Assembly (NCBI GenBank): GCA_010015675.1
Contig: ML976990.1
Span: 393,327-457,326 of the forward strand
Direction of reading: 5' to 3'
DNA from: Byssothecium circinans
Lineage: Eukaryota; Ascomycota; Dothideomycetes; Pleosporales; Massarinaceae
Length of the DNA stretch: 64,000 nucleotides
Shown: positions 46,842 through 60,432 of the stretch, one piece after another
How the letters are laid out: each line of letters starts with the position of its first letter
Numbering within the stretch: the stretch's first letter is position 1
The notes under the pieces: model-generated
What the model saw: only the letters and a program-made list of their open reading frames with translations
What the model was told of the DNA's origin: nothing
Database searches by the model: none
Program-made: the position numbers and the translations under genes

Positions 46842-48009
46842 TCAAGCCATAGCCGACAGTATAAGGGAGGAATTTGACACGAATCCGTCGACTACAAGAC
46901 GTCAGCCGGGTCCAGACAAGGGTAGGTAGTTTGTGGTCACGCGTACGATTTGCGTTGTATCTCACCATATCTGTGGCACTTTGTGGGCTTGTGGTCGCCG
47001 CAATGTCGTCAACCCGAACCACATCGTAGCCCTATGAGGGTTAGTCTTTCAAAGTTTGTGCCATGAAAATTCGACTCACCTTATAGTAGGCATCTAGGAA
47101 CGTGCCCCACTGTGTACAGATTTTAGATAATGCGTTTCGAGTAGTGTTGATGAAGTTACTTACAACGCATTGATCCGCATTCACTCCGCCGAAAAAGAGA
47201 GTGGTCATTTGATTCTCCTCAAGCCAGAGCCCCAATGGTGTTTGGGCGCCCCAGAGGCCACTCAACCGATCTTTCACTCAATTAGCATTCGTTCTTTTGG
47301 TTACTGAGAAGAGAGTGTACAAACTCTTGTGGAAGAAGAAGTCCGTTCCATTGGCCACACCCTGAACCTGCGCTTCATACAACGGACCATAGGGCCTCGC
47401 ATTCCACTCGCCTCGCATCAACTTCTTCCCCACGGGCGTTCCATCACTCAGATTGCCCATATCACTTCCAAACGTCGCTACCCTATATTAGCCCCATTTT
47501 ACTTTTCTGTTCCTATCCACGCTGAACAACTTACTGAGCGGACTGTCCTTCCCACCCGAAAACCCCGCCAAAAACGCCGGCGGTATCTCCCTCAAATCCT
47601 TTCCATCCAATCCCCAATTCACCCAATGAACCTTCATCCCCTTCTTCCTAAACCCATCTATCATCTTCAACGTAGGTTCAACTGCCTTCCTTCCACCCTC
47701 AGCCTTCGGGCTGAGCTCTGGGTTCAAGAAGTACTCCTGCATATCGATTATGACGAGGGCTGAGCGGGATGGCTCGATGATGGCGGCTTTGCGGGATCCA
47801 TTCATGGGGATGGTGAGGGGGGTGGTTATGGGAGATATGAGCGAGCGAGTGAGGTCATAGGTCTTGGTTGGGAGGGCGATCCAGTGGTTGTAGAGGTTGC
47901 CGAGGATGGGGGTTGTGGTGGAGGGGATGGTTATGTTGTCGCTGGGTGTGATGAGTGTACATGTTGAGAGAGAGGCGAGGGGAAGTAGGAGCTGAGATGG
48001 GAGCTTCAT
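46842..48009 (-). CDS. Secreted isochorismatase-like cysteine hydrolase
   Basis: Six exons: 47535-48009, 47325-47477, 47164-47270, 47080-47109, 46947-47031 and 46842-46891; 299 aa. The product has the isochorismatase-fold triad: Asp in LVIIDMQEYFLNP, Lys in FFFHKNRLSGLWG (formed across an exon joint) and Cys in NADQCVWGTF (also across a joint). A likely signal peptide (MKLPSQLLLPLASLSTCTLI) suggests secretion or vacuolar routing. Family members hydrolyse isochorismate, nicotinamide or similar amides and ethers; the substrate is not predictable here. One exon is only 30 nt, and one donor is GTTTGT, so the model needs transcript support, but the triad and C-terminus (DGFVSNSS) fall in frame. 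Confidence 0.82.
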
Positions 48010-48777
48010 GGTGGATGGGTGTGATTCTTTATGGAACCAGGTTTCGAATGACATGGCCTTCTTTTATAGAGATCTTTCTCCTAGCCTTTTTAGCCGATCA
48101 CCGTCCTGCATGTCTTCGTCTTTTTCCCCACCCCATCTGAACTTCTACTTCCACCTTGCATGGAGTACGGCTGTTGAAGAGATCTGCAATCTAATGGCCA
48201 GAAGAGGAAGGTGAGAGTGTAGTTTTGGGAGATAAAAGATATATAGACTAAGCTAGCATATCTTGAATTGCGGAGAAGACCTAATGATCTACGATTTGCG
48301 GTAGACATTATCACAGTCGTTGTTGGGGTTGAGAATGCGGAGAAAGCGCGGAAACTCTACCTAGGCACCAGCTAAGGTAGTCAAAGATGGGCTTTCGAAC
48401 CAAAATAGATATGAAAGGAAGGAAGAAGTAGAATTTTACGGAGAGAAGTGTGCTTGTACGAGGGTGATCAGAACGCTGAAACGCAATCGCTCTCGCTGTG
48501 GAAGGCATTTTGTCGTAGATTTCGCTCGATTGGGAGAAGACGGAAGAAGTCTTCTCTCCTGTACGGAGCAGAAGGAATCAGAAAGCCCCCAAAGAGATGA
48601 ACAATTGGTGTTGGAGGTGAGGCAGTGCTATCGTAGAGCGAAGCGCGATCACTCCTCTTCAGATGTGGGTGACACATGACTCGCGCGCACCGCCGCAACT
48701 GACTCATACGCCATCAAATTCATCCCCCCCGCCATCACTCCCAGCAACTCCGTAACAATTTCCGCCAACCTACCAAA
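48010..48777. promoter_or_regulatory. Divergent promoter region, hydrolase and NCS6
   Basis: 768 bp between divergent starts; no further gene seen. Confidence 0.4.
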
Positions 48778-50150
48778 ATGCCCAAGCCATGCGCAAACTG
48801 CGCGACCAACCCAGCTGCCATCGTCCGCCCTAAAGACCGTTCCGCTCTCTGCAAGCCCTGCTTCTTCACCGTCTTCGAAACCGAGATCCACCATACGATA
48901 ACTAGCACCAACCTCTTCACACGCGGGGAACGCATCGCGATCGGTGCATCTGGTGGCAAAGACAGTACAGTTCTCGCTTCCGTCCTCAAAACTCTCAACG
49001 AACGCTACGATTATGGCGTGGAGCTTATACTGCTGAGTATCGATGAAGGCATCAAAGGGTATAGAGACGATAGTTTGGAGACTGTGAAGAAGAATGCGAA
49101 GGAGTATGGGATGGAGTTGACGATTTTGGGGTATAGAGAGTTGTATGGATGGACTATGGATCAGGTGGTGGAGCAGGTAGGCAAGAAGGGGAATTGCACT
49201 TATTGTGGAGTTTTTAGACGGCAGGCGTTGGATCGTGGGGCGGCGAGGCTGGGGGTTAAGCATGTGGTTACAGGGCACAACGCTGATGATGTTGCGGAAA
49301 CGGTGCTCATGAACTGTGAGGGTGCACATTTAAAGGGGGCGAGGAGAAAGTATGCTAATGACATGGACCAGTGCTCCGTGGCGACCTCCCGCGTCTTTCA
49401 CGAACTACTTCAATCGTAACGTCCACACCGTCCGCTGCCTCATCTACCGACCCGACGTCGCACACGAACATTAAGCGTAGTAAACCGCTCAAATACGCCT
49501 ACGAGAAGGAAATCGTCCTCTATGCGCACCACAAGAACCTCACATACTTTAGCACGGAGTGCATCTACTCGCCCGAAGCCTTCCGAGGCAGCGCCCGCGC
49601 TCTCATCAAGAACCTCGAACGTGTACGACCCAGCGCTATACTTGATGTCGTGAGGAGTGGCGAAGACATGGCGAAGCTATGCCCGGGTAGCGACGAGGGA
49701 TGTGGAGGGAAATGCTCAAGCTCTGAGCCAGCGGCCGAAGAGGAAGGCGGATGCGGAAGCTCTAATGGAAGAACTGCAGGTGGAGAGATGGCTAGTGTGG
49801 AGAGGCAACTTGCGCAGAACGAAGTCGCGGCGGTAAACGGACTAGAGATTGAGATCACATCAAACGGTGTCAGTTGTGCACAGAACGGTGCCATACCGCC
49901 AACCAACGGCAAGAGAGGGAGAAAGAACAGGATCAATCCACCTGCGCGCAAGGTAGTACCGAAGCAAGTCATGGGTAAGTGCAAAAAGTGCGGATACCTC
50001 TCCAGCCAAGACATCTGCAAAGCGTGCACACTCCTCGAAGGCCTCAACAAGAACCGACCAAAGCACAGCATCCAAGTCGGGCACGAAGAAGAAGCAGAGC
50101 TCAACAACGTTACGGGCGAGGTGAAAAAATTGGAAGTTGGGCCCGGATGA
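48778..50150 (+). CDS. ncs6: Cytoplasmic tRNA 2-thiolation protein 1 (NCS6/CTU1)
   Basis: Two exons, 48778-49315 and 49372-50150, 56-nt intron, 438 aa. With Ncs2 it thiolates U34 of tRNA-Lys, -Glu and -Gln in the cytosol, using Urm1 as sulfur carrier. Features in order: N-terminal zinc pairs CANC and CKPC, PP-loop GASGGKDST that activates the uridine with [15 protein letters not shown] with likely catalytic cysteines, [14 protein letters not shown], and across the joint [11 protein letters not shown]. The C-terminus has a second zinc site, CKKCGY and CKAC. It is longer than usual because of an insertion of about 90 residues with acidic and Cys/Gly-rich sequence ([12 protein letters not shown]). 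Confidence 0.93.
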
Positions 50151-50888
50151 AGCCATCGCTTGCTCCTATTAGGACCATTGAAGCCAACACAAAGTCACCA
50201 TCACTGCAAGCACCCGTATCGATGCGACAAGCGACCTCTTTCACAGCTACACCAACTCCTGTTCAGCTGTGCGATATCAGGCGGGCACGTTGCACCATCA
50301 CACTTATACTCTGCACATCACAGTAGCCAACATGATCCAACACATCCCCCGGCATCATGCACGGAATGATCCAGCCATGATGATCTATGCAGGAACCATG
50401 CGCCAGACATGCCAGACATCCGCAGACCAGGTCCAAACCCCTAGCGCCCCATGTGCCCTGATCGATCTTTATCCGGCGATCTTCACGGTCACGTTGACCG
50501 CGCGAATCACACGACCTGTGCATCGGGGAGAAAGTGAGGAGGCGGCCACCCATGTGGTACGGGTTACACGCAACATGCAGTAGCTTGCATACGGTTGTTG
50601 TTAGCGGCGCTGTGACCATAGGTTAAGTGCACGACACGGTACGAGGTGGTGCGGGTTTTGGTACGTACCTTTTGTACTCTTCGATACCCCGTACCTCTGT
50701 GATGATACATGCAATACAACGTATCATATCGACTTCAGTACTTTCACGTACATGTTCGTTAGTTTAACCATCTGCGACGTGTTCCAAAAGAACTTGAGCT
50801 TATCATTCGCCCAACGAGACAACATTCGAAGCGATCTATCATGCAACAGATCAACAATGCCCGTCCCTAAAAAAAGTAATCAACGGAT
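50151..50888. other. Intergenic between convergent genes
   Basis: 738 bp; several GGTACG/CGTACC copies near 50640-50690, otherwise nothing seen. Confidence 0.5.
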
Positions 50889-53674
50889 CTAAATCTCAAA
50901 CCCCCAAGCGCCCGCCAACTTCCACGGGCCCCGCACCTCAACACTGTTCCGTCTCGAATCCCACATCCCCATCTTCCCCGCCTTTGTCTGCCCCAACACC
51001 ACCACATTCGCCACATCCACACTCTCCCCACTCACGCCACCGTACTTGAACGAGCCTGTACAGCTAAACTTGCCATTATCCCACGAGAACTCAATCTCGC
51101 TGGCATCTGGCTGCTCAATCCTCTCGCCCTCATCCAAATACAAACGCCCGCTCGCCTTGCCATCTTTTCCCGGCGCAACAAGGAGGTAAAAGCCCTCTTT
51201 CCTCAGCTCCCTAGTCGTATTCGCGCCGTTGCTGCGGTGCGGGATAATCGTGCCGCCGCGAACATGAACGGGGATATCGGTCCAGGCCACGTCATTAACA
51301 GTGACGTTTGCGCCTTTGCCCTCTACAAGGGCGCCGGTCCAGTAATCGTAGAAGGTGTCCGAGGGGAGGTAGTACGTGACCGAGTTTGAGTAATCGGTCG
51401 TAACGGGGGAAATGAGCAGGGCGTCGCCGTAGAACCATTGTTCTTGGATGGCGAAAGTGTTGGCGTCATTGGGATAGAGGTAGAAGAGCGGGTTGATCAT
51501 TGGTACGCCCGTTGTTGTCTGGTAGTACAGTGCGGTGTAGATGTAATCCATGAGCTTGTACCGGGTGTCGATTGCTTTCTTCGCCGCCTCGGTGACTAGC
51601 GGCCATTGGTAGAATTCCTGTTGGATGGTGCTTTGTTCGGCGTGGTTGCGGTAGAAAGGCTGGAAGGCGCCGAGGAGAGCCCAGCGGGCGCAGAGGTGTT
51701 CATCGGTGTTGCCGTTGAAGCCGCAGACGTCGGAGCCTACCATGGGCATCTGGTGCATGGCGACGAAGGCGAGCATTTGCCGGATCGTGATGCGGTAGTC
51801 TTCCCAGGCTGAGAAGTTGTCGCCGAACCAGTGCGTTACTTTGCGGCCGCTGCCGGCGAACGTGGACCGTGTTAGGACCATGGGGCGGAGTTCGGGACGT
51901 CGTGCAAGCATGGCTTTGTGGGTTGCGAGGGCCATTGTGTGGCCGTGTATGTTGTGCGTGTCGTATTGTTTGGTACCGTCATAGTTTGTTGTGTTCGTCT
52001 GGATGGTGAAGTCGGATAGACCGCCACGGTGGTTGTAGACTGTGTACTTGGGGTTGAACCACTCGCGGTTGGGGATACCTTTCATTTCTCCTGCTGCAGC
52101 TCTGGCCTTGAGCGATGAGTTTCTAGGCTGAAAATCGGCAGGGAAACCTGGAATAGGACGTCCGGTGTTGTTTCGAGGAGGATGGGCTGGTGGAGGAGGG
52201 TTCCCCGTAGGGAAGGGATCGCACTGAGGATTAGGGCAGAAGTTTGAGGCCTCGTTCATATCAACCCAAATGCCATCGAGATTGATGCCAGACTCAGGAC
52301 TGAAGAAACGCTTGAACTCGTCTGTCCACCATTCATTAGTCTGAGGCGCAAGCCAATCTGGCCACGCAACAACGCCCGGCCACTGGACGCCAAGCAGGTC
52401 GCTCCCATCAGCAGCTTTCAAGAAAACGTCTTTCTCGTGACCTCGGACGTAGGTCTCCTGGCCGCCGACTGCATGGATTCCGGGATCGAGGATGAGCACA
52501 TATTTTTGTCCGCGATCATGTAGCGTGGTCACCAACTCCCGCATCTTCTTCATAGGGAAACGCTCCGTGTCAATGGTGAAGTCCTGACGCCCGTCCATAT
52601 AATCAATATCGGTCCACATCACCTCTAGAGGGATACCGGCAGTGGAGTAATTAGCTACGACCTCGGCAACCATGTTGACGTCCCAGTATCCGTACTTGCA
52701 CTGGTGGAATCCTAGCGTCCAGTAGGGAAACATAGCAGAGTAACCAACAACGTCAGCGTACTGTTTGGAAACCTCCGCAGGGCTCGATCCAGCTAGGAAG
52801 TAGAAGTCGAGAACTCCGCCAATAGTATCATATTCAAGCGCCTGGTTACCAGCGGCATCTCGGAGGATGAAGATGTTCATCGGGGTTGAATTAAGCAGGA
52901 AAACACCATGAGTTCCATTCTCACCGCGATGCTCAAAGTACACAGGGTGAGTGCCGTATAGATTCGAGTTGCGCGGGATATTTGGAGACTCTGCATTGAG
53001 GAGAGAGCGGCGATAGTTGTCCGTTGGCAGGTGGAACGGGTCCGTATGCTCTCCGAGGCCATACAAATGGGGGTTCTTTGGCAACCGTGTCTGAAGTCGA
53101 ACGTATTGCGTCTCGAATATCAACTGGCTACTGGATGTATCAAATAAGATGTCGCCATTCCCTTTGCGCTTGACAGTGAACGAGAACGGCTTCTCCACGA
53201 GGTCAAACTCGAGAGCTGCGTCAGACGATGAACCTCCCTCATTCTCGGGCCGTGGAACAACCTCCTCTTGCACTTGGAAGACATCGAGATTGGCATCGTA
53301 TATTTTGACATGTAGACGTTCGTCTGTAAGCGGTCAGACGAGATCGACGAGAAAATATAGCTGCGACATTAATCGCGCAGGGTAAATGAGCCAAGAGATT
53401 ATTGGCTTGGTAGATGAGGCTTACCGGTTTGATATTCAACGAGCAGCTTCAAGTCCCTGATATCCTCGCTATACGCGTTACAGGGAGCGCCAGCAAGTGT
53501 GAGGTCGGCAGTCAAGGAAGAATCGGTCTCGACGACATTCGAGGCGGCATATCCAGGGCAGGCGGTTATATTTGCGTCTGCTCGCACCCTTAGGGAAACA
53601 TGATGTGGAGTAGGGGCCGCAGATGCGAGTCCTACACAGGAAATCAGACCCAGGAGGGCCTGTTTGGAAAGCAT
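50889..53674 (-). CDS. Secreted alpha-glucosidase, glycoside hydrolase family 31
   Basis: Two exons, 53425-53674 and 50889-53323, with a 101-nt intron, 894 aa. Signal peptide MLSKQALLGLISCVGLASA. It releases glucose from maltose and related alpha-glucans outside the cell. GH31 features: YGLGEHTDPFHLP, FHQCKYGYWDVNMVAEVV, EVMWTDIDYMDGRQDFT, the nucleophile Asp in DGIWVDMNEASNF, the acid/base Asp in THWFGDNFSAW, and GSDVCGFNGNTDEHLC. Several N-glycosylation sequons are present. Start at MLSKQ is preferred over an upstream in-frame ATG at 53707 because the signal peptide begins there. Confidence 0.94.
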
Positions 53675-55497
<1,823 letters not shown>

Positions 55498-56122
55498 AAG
55501 AGTGACATGCCATGAAGACGGGTCATTCGACACGGCCTTTGTAGACGGCATTCAAGCCATGATAGACGGCCTACGTAGACGAGTGGAATTGCAGCAGACT
55601 TCCCACCTGAAGGTGAATTCTAGCCCATCCATGACAGATGAGAGGGGTAGGCATCCTTCCTGACAATTGTTCCTACGAGGGACGTTCATTTGGTCTTGGT
55701 ACAAGGTAGGTTTGGACGACCATCTGATCTATCGAGCTTGTTGGGCTTTCTCGACATTGTGAGCACTGAACGTTGCCGGGTATTGTAAAGTGTCTCCCCA
55801 ACCTTTTACCCTCAATTGCTGTATGGCTCATGCTGCACGCGTTGTTGGTTTACCTTCAATTACTGTACAGCTCATGGTGAACGTACTGTTGGATGGTGCT
55901 TCGGGCGCGCCGTGTTCAATATGTAGTGCTTGGGCCGCGCCTGCCTCCATCACTCACCTCCAGCACCCCTCCACCTTCCTCACAGCCCTCCATCCAGCAC
56001 TTTTTTCCGTTTCATTGAAATCAAACCGCTCTACCCTTGACTTCTTACACCTCACTTTCTCTTCCTGAATCCCTTGCGTCACTCTGAAAAAACCACAAGC
56101 ACCGTCCACCCACCCACTCATC
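55498..56122. other. Intergenic: promoter of the secreted repeat protein
   Basis: 625 bp; CT/CA-rich leader near 55990-56110. A near-repeat of TTACCCTCAATTGCTGTA-like sequence occurs at 55805 and 55851 (TTACCTTCAATTACTGTA). No gene seen. Confidence 0.45.
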
Positions 56123-57371
56123 ATGCGTCTCATCGCCGCCTTTGGCAGCGCTGTCACGCTGCTCGGGGCCATCGTCAATGCCGTGGTTCCCAATCCCGAG
56201 ATCCCTCCTGCTGACAAGGAAGCCGCCCCGGCGTACTGCGGCTTTGGCTACTCGGAGACTGGTCTTCGAGGAAATGCGACGCCGCTTCAAGCATACAACA
56301 CCCCGGGCTATGTATCTCTTTCTGCACCCGTCCACAGCGTGGTCCTAGCCAACGGCTACACATGTGCCTTCTATCCGTTCGTCTCCCCCTCCCGTCTTTC
56401 CTGAACATGTTGCTTATTTGTGTGTGAACTAGCGACGAGACATGCAAGTATGCACGTGGCGCAGAGACTCTCAGCACCTTTCAAGGCGATCTGATGCTTC
56501 CGACGAAGTGCTACGTTTGTACCCCCGGCGAGACTCCCCCTACGGCTGAGGGTTCCCTTCCCCTCTTGAACACACGTACTGTCGAAAATATCGGATACGA
56601 AGACCCCGCCGCAAATCAAACCGCTTATTGCGGGTATTTGTACACCGAGTATGATTTGCGAGGCTCTCAGGTCGAGATCATTGGCGACTACAAAGGGGGT
56701 TGGTCTCTCCCAATGAAGAGTGCCATTGTGAGCCATGGATACGGAGTTCGCTTCATGAAGTAAATAATACATTCAGGAAACAAGACGATGAAGCGATAAA
56801 CTAACCATCCTGCCAGCGACCACAACTGCAATCCCAACGTCGGTTATTCCCTCGTCACCGAGGAGTTCCGCGGAAACTTTCCCGTAGATATTTGGTGCGT
56901 CCATTGCGTCGTCCTGAAGACGGTAGAGGGCGTTGGAGATCTTCACCGCCGTACCGAGTCCGACAAGGACAGGCGCTTGGGCGCATCAACTCCGCCTGCC
57001 ACTGACAACGCTGAATATGCTGGCTATATATATTCGGAGCGCAACCTTCGTGGAGATTCTCGACCGCTTGACGTGGACACGCAAACCACCATAGTCGGGG
57101 CTGCAAGGAGTGCAATCATATCCTTAGGCTATCTCTGCCTATTCACCAGGTAAGACGTACCATCTCTATTGCTAATCAAGTTGCCAAAAGTTTGGCTACG
57201 CAATACTGCGCAACAATGGCGAGCGTGCTGCTACAACTCTGCGCTCTCTGCTAATTATGATACAATAGCAACGATCACTGTAGTACTTCCGAGGGCTTCT
57301 ACGTCATAGTCGCCTATGGTCAAGGTGACTTCGAGAAAGATGTCCATTGCTACCACTGCTGGATAGATTAG
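56123..57371 (+). CDS. Secreted protein with three tandem crystallin-like repeats
   Basis: Four exons, 56123-56376, 56433-56759, 56817-57149 and 57269-57371, 338 aa. A signal peptide (MRLIAAFGSAVTLLGAIVNA) is followed by three units of about 90-105 residues. Each unit opens with a YCGFGYSE/YCGYLYTE/YAGYIYSE element then DLRG-like sequence, has a central AVVLANGY-type strand (VVLANGYTC, AIVSHGYGV, AIISLGYLC), a Cys just after the intron, and closes with CYVC, CVHC or CYHC. All three introns are phase 2 and cut each unit at the same place (YTCAFYP, YGVRFMN, YLCLFTS). The aromatic-xxxx-LRG pattern recalls beta-gamma-crystallin motifs; this is a hypothesis. Function unknown; probably extracellular, disulfide-stabilised. 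Confidence 0.78.
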
Positions 57372-59164
57372 TCGAAGGAAGTCTTGACCACCACATCGAG
57401 TTTGATGAAGACGACACAGACGAATGGGGACTGGAACGTACAGCGACCGAGGGACACAGAAGCATTATGCGTTTGGGTTTATTCCTAGGGGACTGAGAGA
57501 CAGGCCATGGAGAACAGATACTCAACTTCTTTCGACAAATGAGTCTGCTTATATGATCCTACTCCAGGGTTTTCAAGTATTCAAGGCTAGCTTTGCTCTC
57601 ATATACCTCCCGCTTCTTTCATTGAATCTGGTGTGATGTAAAAGCTCAAGCAGAATATACTCCATTTACCTCCACCAAACTCTCGTCTTACAAGCATAAA
57701 CCCCTTGAAATTCACACACCCAAGAATCTTCTCAACTCTCACTAGAGTACTCCCTCACAGCTGCAGCCATTGTTGCCCTAATAGTTATTGAATTTCACCT
57801 CGATCTCGTTCCCTGGTCTTTTGTCATGACCCTTCATTGTCGCTTTAATGATTAGCCCCACCCGTGTGTAGGTATATAGGCTGCTGAATATGAATGCCGT
57901 ACTTAAGGTCGTAAGTTCCAAAGATTGCATACGAAAGTGGAGAGGTCGGCACAGGTTAGGAAGGGGAAAATGGGAGCTATCTTTGTTTTGGAAAAACATG
58001 CGGACGAGAGACAAGGCAGCGGGGTTTTGCAACCACGTTACTATTATAATGGCGCTGACTACTCTTATTATATTATGATTAAGGATTACTTGGGTTTCCA
58101 TGCAACAAAAAGATGAAAGAGGAGGGAAATCGGGATGCTGAGTGGCTTCGAAGCTACGGAAGTATGTAACTCTTACCATACATACGACTAACAGATAGCT
58201 TACCTTCAAGACATCAAATCGATCGTCTTTGCCAGACCAAAGTAGAGACTATGGGATGGATTGGAAAACCTCTCGTTTTGCCTAACGTATCCATCGCCCC
58301 ATGTTCATCTCCATCAGGCCATTCCAGCTCTTCTAGCTCTTGGGTGTCTTGCCGAAACGTTCCACCACTCGACCTCGAAACCGGAGAAGTGAATTTGAAC
58401 CTCAGGCCCAGACCTTCCTGCTTGCTCACACTCACCAGGCTCGGATAATGGGTCCGGACAAACCGTCATGGTTTCCCTGCCTTGCACTAGCCACCCCTCG
58501 CAAACTATATAGGGGTGCCGTACCGACGATTGAAGTGGCCTGATGTTGTAGTTATGTCTGGGTGGAACCTGGATGGCATTTCCCCTCCCCCCCAAAGATT
58601 GCGAGTCTCAGAGATCCTGGATTGATGCATGCCAAAGGCGTACTGGCCTTCTTCCGGCCTCAGTCTGTTGCTTTCCGTCCTCGCCAAAGAAGAGAACGGG
58701 ATCTACAGCCCCGGGAAATATGAGGGTGCGACTAGTAGCTTCGCCGCTGTAAATGTGAAGGATGTTGAGGTTGATGCGGGTGTGTTTGCGGAGAATATAT
58801 AAAGGTAGTAGCATCGAAGTACAAGTTTTGCTTCCCAGCGTTCAATCCATCTATCGTAGGGAAGAGCGAGGTAACCTTTCCATGAAACTCAGAAGGGAAT
58901 ATGTTATTAGAATCATTAAGGTTAGTGTCTGAGTGTGAGGACTGTAAGTCGAGGTTGCAAACCTTCCTAAAATGCACATTGAATCAAACCAGTACAAGGC
59001 CAGAAGTATATATTAATTGCTACGGCAATAGCACATGTCCGGGAAACCCGCAGATCAAGGTCACGAAGCGCTTATTTCCGCAAATTAAAAAATTAAAAGG
59101 TTTCGCGTCGTTTTGCGTCCTGTCTTACAGACCTACGGGTATTCATCTTATTGATTTTTTCCGT
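57372..59164. other. Intergenic, 1.79 kb
   Basis: Frames at 57778-58209 and 58214-58977 (minus) show no convincing start, splice pattern or family. A segment near 58650-58950 minus (SRTLIFPGAVDPVLFFG, DGLNAGKQNLYFDATTF in two frames) may be a coding remnant, but I cannot support a gene. Confidence 0.4.
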
Positions 59165-60432
59165 TCACTTTTGCTCGTGCTCGATCGAGATAGATCGACT
59201 CTCCACTATCCTGGTAGTACTGCCATCGAGAGAGTCCAGCATGTTGTTTTCATCCACCCCTCGTTCATCTGCCGTTTCCTCACCCTGTAGTACCACCTGT
59301 CTCCGTCGCCGCGAACTTCGTGTAAAATAAGATTGCGTCTGTTTAGTAATGTAGCGGGTGAAAAGGGGTCGGAGAGCCGGGAGGCACGAGCAAATGATTG
59401 CGACGTTGCTCTCGACCGCCGACCATTTGGCGGCGGGTGGATTATCGTATGTTGGGTCCGCCGAGTTCGAGATAGCGACGAGCGAGTGGAGGCGTACGAT
59501 GGACATGACGCAAACGCTAGAATACTGGTCAGCGAGAGCATGCAGTAAAGAGAGGGAAGGACATACAAGCCACCGAGAGCGAATACACCGATCAAAGCCC
59601 ACTTTTGCTTCCTCGCGAGGTTCAGGGTCCTGATGACCGGCATGGGGAGAAGTATGATGATGAAATCTGTCGTGATGTTGATAGCGGCGTTGACGAACCC
59701 TGTAGGTTGCAATTAGTTTCTTGCCCGAACCATTGCTTTCAGCTACCTGATTGGACTTACATTCCGTAAATTGGTCCAAGCATTTTGCTTTCTCCTTGGT
59801 CCAAAAGGCGCGTATTGGAATGCACATGAAGACGTTACTGAGTACGGACCAGGCAGTGTAGACGATGACTATTGCCATGACCACGCCACTTGCAATTTGG
59901 AACTTCTTCGTTGGGAAGACTCGACGGTATTGAAGCAAGATGGAAAGCTTGACAAGGCCGAGCGAGAGACTGTAAACGAGGATTGAAGCGTAGAAGGCCT
60001 ATCATCGCATGTTAGTTGATGAAGTGGGTAGTCAAGGGGACATTGACAGGCGGAAAAGAACTTGTCGTACTAACCTTTAAGCTGCGCACTAAATGCTCAG
60101 GCTGAAGTTCAACAATATGTCGCCCCATGCCATTCTGTACTTCTGTGTTCTTGTCAGATGGAACTCGGACCCAACCTGGGTGTATGCTCACGTATGATGA
60201 TGCAAGCTGTCAAGCCTATAGAGCACATCTGTTAAAGAGTCAGCTCCTGATATTCGACCAATCTTGGGGATGTTACCATGGCAAAAGCAATAAAGTAGTC
60301 ATCTAAGCCGAGAGAGCGAACGATGGATAATCGCGTGTAAAGCCTCATCAAGACGACAACCAAAGCGATTGCGCAGAAAACAGTCGTGGTGACCATGGCT
60401 TGGAGGCCTCGAGGATTGTCGGTGGAAACCAT
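59165..60432 (-). CDS. Pth11-like integral membrane protein (fungal rhodopsin-type domain)
   Basis: Six exons: 60277-60432, 60192-60228, 60075-60142, 59761-59998, 59567-59699 and 59165-59516; 327 aa. Seven hydrophobic segments are spread over the joined protein. Family marks: LGLDDYFIAFAM after the second span, NGMGRHIVEL, AFYASILVYSLSLGLVKLSI, TAWSVLSNVFMCIPI, IILLPMPVIRTLNL and SAVESNVAIICSCLPALRPL. It lacks an N-terminal CFEM domain. Pth11-type receptors sense surfaces or host cues in fungi, but most members are uncharacterised. The cytoplasmic tail is basic (SSRRRRQVV). Exon 2 has only 37 nt; frames and family sequence agree across all joints. Confidence 0.88.

Noticed and set aside
48649..49329. 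Minus-strand frame of 226 codons
   Set aside because: Antisense shadow of NCS6 exon 1; no family features.
57778..58977. Several minus-strand frames that might form a gene
   Set aside because: No consistent set of start, donors and acceptors could be found, and no family was recognised.
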